NCBI GenBank assembly: GCA_035582835.1
Contig: JAYKAV010003266.1
Span: 5,205,698 to 5,269,697 of the forward strand
Direction: 5' to 3'
Length of the DNA: 64,000 bases
DNA from: Phoebastria nigripes
Taxonomy: Eukaryota > Chordata > Aves > Procellariiformes > Diomedeidae
Every line of letters begins with the position of its first letter. The stretch's first letter is position 1. The translations under genes and the position numbers were made by a program. Under the pieces are notes generated by a model. The model had not been told where the DNA came from, ran no database searches, and was given only the letters and a program-made list of their open reading frames with translations. Of the stretch, positions 56,437-64,000 are shown one piece after another.

Positions 56437-56455
56437 ACCTATTTTTCAGATTTAC

Positions 56456-58982
56456 TGCGCAGATGGTACTCATAAACCTCTTCACTACACGGTCAGTTCT
56501 AGCACGGTGTGAATTTCTCCCTCATGTCATATGGGATCCTCTCTGAGGTGGTCGGGCCAGGGGGGCCGAGGCCGCATGACTGTCTGCTGACACTGGGCTC
56601 GTGTCCATATTTGTCCCAAGTGAATTCTTAGGTACAAAACCAGCTTGGAGTCTGACCACGAGTAATGGACACAGGAGAGAAAAAAAAAAAAAAGAATTTC
56701 TGTTTAGTATAGGGAAGTGCTTATTCAGCACAACAGCCCAGCATTCTGCTACATGCCCGGACCTGGGACCCTTCCCCAGTAGTATTGGTTTGTGTTTGTT
56801 TGCTATTTAAAAGTGATTTTTTTTTTTTTTTCCTCTTCAGCTGCCATCTAGTTGGTGGTGGAAGGGTGTTTATGGGAGCAGGAGCATTGTGGCTCTCCAT
56901 AGTGGAGATTTTCTGACTTCTGTTGTGTATCAGTGCCATTCGCTTGCAAGAACGATTGACCAAAGCTGTGTTCTTTACGCTAACAAAAGCCTCAATAACT
57001 GAAGTTCCCAGGCCTGGATAAAACCAGGTGGTTCGTGTTGATCCAAGTCAGGTAGCTGATCTCCACAACAGGAGCCGTGCAGCACCTGATTTGAGTAAGT
57101 ACAAAGAAAAGGGGGGTGGGTTCTCTCAGCTATAGGGAAGCTGCCTTCCTGCTTGTTTTCACCTTCTGCTTGCCTTGGTACAAATTGAGGTGGGGGGGGA
57201 GGAAGCCTATACAGGACCTGTCATTTATTGTTTTCTGGGAGGGGAATCAAAAAAACCCCAAGATACACAATTCCTGACTGTGCTCAGTTATGATGTATCC
57301 TGGTTAGCAAAAAAAAAAACCCAAAACCTAAAATCAGTGAGAATTGAATTGGGGAAAAAAATAAACTACACCTACAAAATCAAGTTACTTAAAGTATCCT
57401 ATTCGATTTGAATCAGTCACTTGAATTAATTCATCTTTCTACAGCCAAGACATGCCCTAGATATTTAGAACTCTGTAATTGTGTGCTGATTACCTGTGTG
57501 TGCACACGTAATTGAGCAAGAGTTGTGTTCATAAAATGACAAACGAGTTACACGTTTGCTTATGTACCAGGAGTTTTTGCTGTAACACCTCTTGCTCACA
57601 GGTATATTTATAGAACCAAGCCAATCGTCGGTTTATTTCCTGGCTGTGCTGTTGCTACAGCCAGGGCTTATTTACACATAGACATAGGCAAGGTTAAAAA
57701 ATTGCCGTAGCACCTTGTCCCTAGTTCATGTTTTATAAAACAGCAGACCTTACCACGGCTATTTGAAGAACGTAAGGGCCAACACCAATATGTATTGTAG
57801 CGGTTGCCTGTAAGCAGGTAAAACAAGTCTTTCCTAAAACCCTGATGGTGCTTTTTCAGTAATTCCTATTTATCAGGTAACTTGGCTCTAATGCTGCTGT
57901 GCAGACGTGCTCGGAGCAGGGACACCTTTGCGGATTAGGCTACGGGCAGGGTTGAGGGCTGGTGGGGCAGAGCACAGTGTCGGCAGCTGGGCTGGCTTGT
58001 TAAGGCGCAGCTTAGTCACTTCCTTTGGAAAGTATGTAGGATGCACCTACCCCCTGTGTGGGAGCCCCACCTGAGCCTCCTAAAGTTGGAGCAAGATGCC
58101 GAGGTGTTCTCTGCTTACCAGGAATGGACCCTCTCGCAGGCTGGGTTTGCTGGTCTGGCGTGGTACCTGCAGGCACAGCAGTGAACTTGGGCTTTGCGCT
58201 GTCCAAGAAGACCCGAGGAGGGGGTTAGACCTGCTGCAGGAGGTGAAACCAGACCCAGCAAAGCCTGGGGCACGAATAGTTCTCAGGATGGTCCCATCTC
58301 ATGGCTGCTCCTGAACCTCCTCGATGCAGTCGCATGGACGAAGGTGGAGAACTTCAGCCTGCTTTCACCACATCCCCGCTCTGCTGGGAAACCTGGCTTG
58401 GGAGCAAAATCACCATCGCTTCCTTGCTCTTCTGTGGATGTAACAGCCTGGTGTCCTTCGTCACGAGCCTGGAGCTGTCCTCCATCAGCTGGAAAGAAGA
58501 ATGTCCCCGCTTGTCTGACGAGGCGCTGTGGCTTGTCCCCCGGATTCCCCGGCTCGACAAGTCCTTACTCATCCGCTTGTTCAGAGCAGGGATTTCACGA
58601 GACCCCCTCCGAGCCCCACGAGGGTATTTCTCAGCTGGTGGCCCGGTGGAAGCAGGAGAGTGAGAGCTGTAGGTGACGGTGGGGCTCCCGGAGGTGTGCC
58701 TGCCGCGGGGTGGGTGCTCAGCTCCTCTAGCAGAGTCCAGAGGCACCTGTTCGAGACCGAGGCGTGTCGGGAAACCTGATGCCTCACCTCCGCCAATGTG
58801 GAGGCGGAGGGAGGAGGGCCCAAAGACATGTCCCTTCATGCTCGCAACAGCTGAAAACAGAGAAGGAAACTCGCTAGAGCCTTTTTCACCAGCNCAGGAG
58901 GCCTTGCTGTCCCGCTCTCACCCCAGAAGCCCTCCCGTACTCCAGTACTCTGGGGGGGTGGCATTCCCGCACCCGCCGGGCG
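56456..58982. other. Intergenic spacer between MAPK14 and MAPK13, with the MAPK13 upstream region
   Basis: About 2.5 kb with no supported gene. The first half is A/T-rich with homopolymers. From about 58000 it becomes GC-richer towards the MAPK13 start. No TATA box is recognised. Overlapping open frames of up to about 160 codons on both strands at 58190-58840 reflect base composition. Confidence 0.7.
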
Positions 58983-59101
58983 ATGAACATCGCAAGGAGA
59001 AGAGGCTTTTACAGACAGGAGGTGAACAAAACCCTCTGGGAGCTGCCCAGGAGATACACGTCCCTCCACCCTGTGGGGTCCGGAGCCTACGGCTCGGTGT
59101 G
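58983..59101 (+). CDS. MAPK13: MAPK13 coding exon 1
   Basis: 119 nt from [23 protein letters not shown], then [19 protein letters not shown] and two bases of Cys. Donor GTGAGT. The next splice phase agrees with MAPK14 exon 1, which is one codon shorter. Confidence 0.94.
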
Positions 59102-62100
59102 GTGAGTGGGGTCCTGCCTGCACCGCAGGCAGCAGCAAGGGGCGAGTTGGGGGTGTTTAAAGTATCGCGCCGGGGGGGAAACGAGGAGGTGCCTGTCAGC
59201 ACCCCTCCATTAGGAAAGGCCATTTGCATGTATGATGAAGGCGGTTTGCCTCCTGCTCCGGCGCGGGCAGCGGGTTGGAGACTTGGTCGCTTGAAGAAAC
59301 CGAGATGTTTCCTCCTGTGGTTGCCCTGGGTGGGCAGAGAGGGGAAAGTTTCCCACCCAAGCTCGCCTCGGTGGGCGTCCTTAGACAGCGGCTCGAGGAC
59401 CAGGTAGGCAGGGCTGCCAGGTGCAGCGAGGCAGCTTGGGGTGTCACCTCGACTTTGGGGGTCAGGCAGCTTTTGAGCTGCCTTGGTCTCGAGCTTGCAT
59501 TAAGGGAGGATTTCTGTCTGGTGGCGAAGGTGGGGGGAAAATACCTGGGTGTCTAAAAGCAATTTGTAAATAACAACAGAGTTGGGTGCTGGAACAAAGC
59601 ACCGAATTTCCNGGGACAGGGGTGGCTGCAGCGTGTCCAAGGCAGCTGATGCTGGGCTGCCTGGGGAAAGGAGCTGGACATTATGACCCCCACCTTGATA
59701 CTGCTTCCAGCTTGAAATCATAAAACAGATAGAAATTCTTGTAAACCAGGATCAGTAACGGACTGGGACTTCCTTCCCTGCTGCTGATAATCCTCAACCT
59801 ATGAGAGGGCAGCACGAGCTGCTGTTAATTAATCAGTTGGGCAAAGGTGCATGTAGTGAGAGCGAGCAGAAGTCAGATCTTGCTTGGTTTACACTGGCGA
59901 ACCGGAAGAGACGGGCGACTTTTTGAAAGGTTAAATATGAGGCAGCCCATTGATAGGATCTGAACGGAGCCCTTGTTTCACAACATGCTGAGCTAAAAAA
60001 AAAAAAAAAAAGGTGGGTCCCCTTTGGTAGGTGTTGGGCAAAGTCTCTCTGCCGGCTGTCACGGCACGGGTCCTGAAACCCTGGGGCCCAGGTTCTGTCC
60101 TTGTCCCCTGGCTGCCTATTAACGGAGAGGCACCCAGTGTTTCCTTTCCCCACTTTGCTGTCCAGGAGCGTTTAAGCTTCTGAGATGCTTAAATGAGTCC
60201 TGCAAAATCAGGCAAGACTAAACTTGACTTTTTTCTATATTTCTACAGTGTTTTCTGGTTTTTATGATAAAGGAAAGCAGGAGGATTAAAAGAAAATAAA
60301 GACAGGACAAAAAAGGGAAGAGGGAAATCCTTGCAGAGTTTCCCTGCCCAACAGGAAAAAAAAACAAACCCAAACCACAATAAGACAAATCTTTTACCGG
60401 CCCCTGTGAAAGTCTCGGCTGCTCTGGAGGTCTCGGGGCGGGAGGGATGGGTGTTAAAACAGCCCCAGGGTCCGGGGGGTGGTGGTATCACACGGACAGT
60501 GCTCAGCAGGGAGGGTTTGGTGCCGATTCCTGTACAAAGCCGAGGTGGAAGCATGTGGAGTTAGGATTTGCTGTCCTCTGCTGGGAATTGCTGGGAAGCT
60601 TTCCTATCGCAGCATTATTTGGAGCTGCTGGCTTTTACACCTCCTTGAGCAGCTGAGAAACTAACTCAGGAAAAACAGCAAAGACGTGTCTCTTCTCTCA
60701 ATTCTGCCAAAATCTGTAGTGATTTGGCTTCCAGCTGAGTGTAATTGTGGAAGAAGAGTCTTCTGACCCCTCCAACACTGGTCTTGCTGATCTCTCTGCC
60801 AGCCGAGGCAGGGACACAACTCTGCCTGCCCAGTGTCATCCTGAACTTCAGCCATTCATTAAATCTGTGCTGGGAAGAACGCGGTGGGCTCTCGCGGCTG
60901 CGCCAGCTGAATTAACTCTTAGCTGTGCCTCATGGCAAGGGTGAAAGTCGTGCTGTCTGTGCTGGGCGGGCTGAAGCTCCATCACCCCAACTCTCCTGTG
61001 TTGAGTGGTGGGGTTAGATGCTCTGTAGGCCAGCAGCTGGGAAGGCAGGTAAGAACATGCACCCTCAGATTAGGAAATCTGCCTTGAATTCTGCAGAAGC
61101 TGTTTGACTACATGGTCTGAGTCCCTTCCTCTTACTTCCCTGGCTCCTCAGAAAACTTTACACTGAGCTGTCCCCTCTGCCGACACCTGCTGAAGTGCCG
61201 AGACCGAGACAACTCTTCACTGTCCTCCTAGGATATCCTATGCCATCTTCAGCACTGAAGCTGCCTCGTGTGGCTGCTCCAGCACTTCCTTTGCTTTTCC
61301 CAGCTGAATGCATTGACAAAATCGCTGTCACACCTCTCAAAGGATGTGTCTGCTCTTGTCATGTGCAACTTAGAGCAACTGGAAGGGACCTCAGTGGTCA
61401 AGAGCAGGGAGATTGCCTGATGGTATCGGGGAGGTTGTTGTCTCTGCTTGCTAGATGAGAGCCGGAGGACGCACCACAACTGATCACTTGTGGCTGACAA
61501 TCNCAGAAAGCTGTGCAAGAGACTTCCAAGATTTGCAGCAAGGAACTGATAATCCCTCCTCAGCGTTGAACCGAAGGGAAAGCCACATGGAGTGGGATAT
61601 TCCCACCTCTCCTAATGCAATCAGCCCTAAACCCAGCAAAATGCACCATTTGATTGCGTTATTGTAGACGGCATTTCCCTGTTTATTTATGAAGTCGTGC
61701 CCCTGAGTGATGGCCCTGGAGGTCACGGTAACGTTGCTTTACAGCTTTACGGTACCTGCCCCTCCCTGTCTCGGGTCCTCCAAGAGCCTCGAGGAAGGAG
61801 CGGTGGCTGGAGCCTGGCAGTCAGGGACCGTGGCGGGGTGAATCACGCGTCCTTTTGGAGAAGGAAGCAGGGGAAATGTGTCTGTGCGAGGCTGGAGGAC
61901 ACNTACAAAGCACTAATGCCAGCGTTCATGTGGGCTCAGTTACCTTCTGCAGCTAAAAGCCATGGGACTAAACATGCCGATTTATAGCCCTTCCGTTTCC
62001 CCAGGAGATGAGATAAGGATTTACAAAGCAGGGGGAACTGCTCTGGAACCCCACAGTGCGATTTGGCAAGGAAAACCCTTTCTTCATCTGTGTGCCTCTT

Positions 62101-63540
62101 GGAGGGGTCAAGGAAGGGGTGAGGCACCAATGTGTAATGGGGTGCATGGAGACCCCACCCCGGAAAACATCACCGAGAATCCCGAATTACAGCTATCTCT
62201 GCCTGAGGACCTCCCTCCCCACTTCTCATCTGGTGAAACCTGGGACCTGATCAAAGAGCCTCCAGAAGCAGAGAAAGTGTTGCAGGATCGCCCTATCCAG
62301 CTGCAAACAGTAAATGTGACCAGAGGGAATAACACGTCACGTCTCCAGCGTTGCCTGTTGTACCATGTTTTCATTAGCTTTATAAAAGACTCTCATTTTC
62401 AGCCAGACCTGCTTTTATACAGAAGCATACGTATAGCATCAAAGATCCCGAGTGCAGGAGAATTAATTCCAGCAGCCTGTATTTCCAGTGTGTGGCATCC
62501 ACTGTCTTTGCTCCAGAATACAGCGAAGGTGGCTGACGTACCTTAAAAGACAACAACCTCCAAGCAGATGGCAAAGCAGAAATTGCTTTATTTCCTTATC
62601 TCCATGCGTTAGGGAAGGAGAAGGCAGAGTTAGAACTAATCCTGACCTTTAATCATTTGTGTTTCCCTCTTCTCATGGCTCTGTTAGCTCCAGCTCATTT
62701 CTGCAGGTTAAGGGGAATAAAGACGAGCCACCAATACTTTGCTTGGTATCCCACCTGGTCCTCCAAAGAGCACGGGCTGTGGTCTGCTGCCCGAAGTCAT
62801 ACAGGGTGACATCTGTGTGTGCAGAGCTCCACTGGGTTTCTCAAGGGGCCTTTCTTTGCTGCTGTTCTGTGAGCTCTAGAATTAGCTCTTCTCTAGGAGA
62901 AGACCTTTGGTATTGCAAAATTTGTTAAAACATACTGCCAATGTCAGAACTGGGTTTTATTTGTCTGCCGCAGTTCAGCCATAGACAAGAAGACAGGGGA
63001 GAAAGTGGCTATCAAGAAGCTCTGCCGCCCGTTCCAGTCGGAGATCTTTGCCAAGAGAGCGTACAGAGAGCTCATGCTGTTGAAGCACATGCAACACGAG
63101 AACGTAAGTACTCATTTCTCTCCATTCCTGATGAAACAAGGGGGTTTTCTTGCCACCTGGGAGCAAGTCCTTTCTGGGAGCATCACCTTTATTTTAATTG
63201 AGAGATCCTGACATTTGGCACGTGCAGGCAGTCTCGGGGTTTAACTGCTACCTGTCTGCTGTGCCCAATTGGCACCAGGCTGAAGCAGATGTGTAATGGG
63301 TGCTCCCGCGTATTAGTAAGAGGAAAAGCAGCTGTACAGCATAGTGAGGAGTCCTCACATTCCTCAGATGGAGTTCTCAGTGCTCACCCATGCGTGTGTG
63401 CCAATGGAGAGCTGCTACCTGCGTCCCACATGCACAGCAAATGCTTTGCAGGTTTAAATGTGGACTTCTCTTCTCCATCAGGTCATTGGGCTGCTTGATG
63501 TCTTCACCTCCGCCACCTCCTACCAGGGGTTCCAGGACTT
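58983..63540 (+). CDS. MAPK13: MAPK13, p38delta MAP kinase (first three coding exons; gene continues beyond the window)
   Basis: Exons 58983-59101, 62974-63103 and 63482-63540 join in frame to residues 1-103 of a p38-family kinase. It is called p38delta because of the family-specific words [17 protein letters not shown] and FY(R/K)Q(E/D)VNKT.WELP, and because it lies directly downstream of MAPK14. The Gly-rich loop GSGAYGSVC and the catalytic lysine in KVAIKKL are present. The activation loop lies outside the window. Relative to human it has Cys in place of Ser after KKL. p38delta acts in stress signalling, epithelial and immune cells. Exon lengths 130 and 59 and all phases equal those of MAPK14, consistent with tandem duplication. 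4.9 kb separate the MAPK14 stop from this start. Confidence 0.94.
59995..60011 (+). repeat. Poly(A) run
   Basis: A run of 17 A in MAPK13 intron 1. Confidence 0.9.
61368..61440 (+). repeat. Possible CR1-like fragment
   Basis: TAGAGCAACTGGAAGGGACC followed by TCAGTGGTCA resembles the conserved 'ggttggaagggacctc..ggtca' block of avian CR1 3' ends. It is very short and uncertain. Confidence 0.25.
62974..63103 (+). CDS. MAPK13: MAPK13 coding exon 2
   Basis: 130 nt: [40 protein letters not shown] and HEN. Donor GTAAGT. It carries the catalytic lysine and helix [12 protein letters not shown] separates it from p38alpha ([12 protein letters not shown]). Confidence 0.96.
63482..63540 (+). CDS. MAPK13: MAPK13 coding exon 3
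   Basis: 59 nt: [19 protein letters not shown] plus two bases of a split codon. Acceptor CTCCATCAG, donor GTAAGT. It is the last exon in the window. Confidence 0.95.
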
Positions 63541-64000
63541 GTAAGTTTGGAGTTTGCGTTTGCTCTATCTAGACTCAGCCATTGCCCAAGGCANCTGGGA
63601 CTCAGCAGCAGGATAATAGATCAAGTTGAGGTGCAGTGCAACAGAGTGAGTTGAAGAGGGGCCAGACTAAAGCCAGACATCCCCAAATAACAACGAGAAT
63701 CAAAAGCACAAGTCAGTTCCCATGGCTAAAACACCCAGAATACATAAACAGGTCCCATGCCATGCTCACAGCTGGGAGAACACAGTATATACAGACAAAC
63801 CATGTAACGAAGAGGCATTACATTCCATGGCATATCACATGTAGCCTGATCCATGCCAACGCACTGCCTGAGCTAAGAGGCTGCACTCAGAATGGGAGAA
63901 GCATTGTTCATCAGGCCCTGGGGTAATTAAACTGAGAATTTTAAAGATCTGGCTTTCTTTTCATCTTGATTCTGACTGTTCTTTTTTTTTTTTTTTTTTT
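63541..64000 (+). other. Start of MAPK13 intron 3, ending in poly(T) at the window edge
   Basis: Intron sequence with no coding feature. A run of T from 63982 continues to the last base, so the window ends inside a homopolymer. Confidence 0.85.

Larger units (their letters stand above)
54100..56455 (+). other. MAPK14 3' UTR
   Basis: About 2.35 kb from the stop to just past the AATAAA at 56431. It contains AT-rich elements (ATTTATTT near 55716, and the palindrome TATAAATATTTATA at 55413-55426) and a TG repeat (56188-56230). The end point is inferred from the poly(A) signal. Confidence 0.75.
59102..62973 (+). other. MAPK13 intron 1
   Basis: A 3.9-kb intron with acceptor GTCTGCCGCAG. It holds a poly(A) run (59995-60011), a possible CR1 scrap (about 61368-61440) and a 194-codon open frame (61962-62546) without recognised similarity. 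Confidence 0.88.

Noticed and set aside
58190..59407. Overlapping open frames of 160-244 codons on both strands near MAPK13 exon 1
   Set aside because: They conflict with each other and with the MAPK13 exon, and show no recognisable domains. Low stop density comes from GC-rich sequence.

Overview
This is a vertebrate nuclear genomic window, almost certainly from a bird. It has intron-rich genes, CpG-island promoters, compact intergenic spacing and a decayed CR1-type LINE tail. Three genes can be read exon by exon, and their order matches the mammalian chromosome 6p21-type neighbourhood SRPK1 - SLC26A8 - MAPK14 - MAPK13. There are no prokaryotic features, no CRISPR arrays and no recognisable RNA genes.

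Layout. (1) 1-9956 holds no coding exon I can support. It contains a GC-rich CpG island with CRE and NRF1 motifs (4287-4930) beside an 825-base assembly gap (3462-4286). By synteny this is probably the promoter of a gene reading left (SRPK1 is the expected neighbour), but no SRPK1 coding sequence is visible. (2) 9957-26948, minus strand: eighteen exons of SLC26A8 (testis anion transporter 1), with a complete membrane domain and a complete STAS domain. Every exon boundary is in phase from the second coding exon to the stop. The first coding exon is not resolved. (3) 29150-30200: the CpG island between SLC26A8 (left) and MAPK14 (right), with two perfect TCTCGCGAGA palindromes. (4) 30041-54099, plus strand: the complete MAPK14 (p38alpha) coding region, 12 coding exons plus the mutually exclusive alternative exon 9a, giving a 360-residue kinase. 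The 3' UTR runs to a poly(A) signal at 56431. (5) 58983-63540, plus strand: the first three coding exons of MAPK13 (p38delta). The rest of the gene lies beyond the window.

How the genes relate. MAPK14 and MAPK13 are tandem paralogues. Their second and third coding exons have the same lengths (130 and 59 nt) and all intron phases match. Both are stress-activated MAP kinases that act downstream of MKK3/6-type kinases. SLC26A8 is functionally separate (anion transport, sperm function in mammals) and lies head-to-head with MAPK14 across the CpG island.

The most interesting observations are regulatory or splicing-level. They include the preserved 9a/9b exon pair with weak flanking splice sites, a tandem donor at MAPK14 exon 3 whose downstream use would create an immediate stop codon, and a 234-nt SLC26A8 intron that is fully open and in frame. 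Others are the twin CGCG palindromes, an in-frame non-AUG extension through a GGN-type repeat upstream of the MAPK14 start, and a short SLC26A8 C-terminus compared with mammals. I did not find a convincing new biological system. The window is mostly ordinary intron and intergenic DNA with scattered single ambiguous bases.
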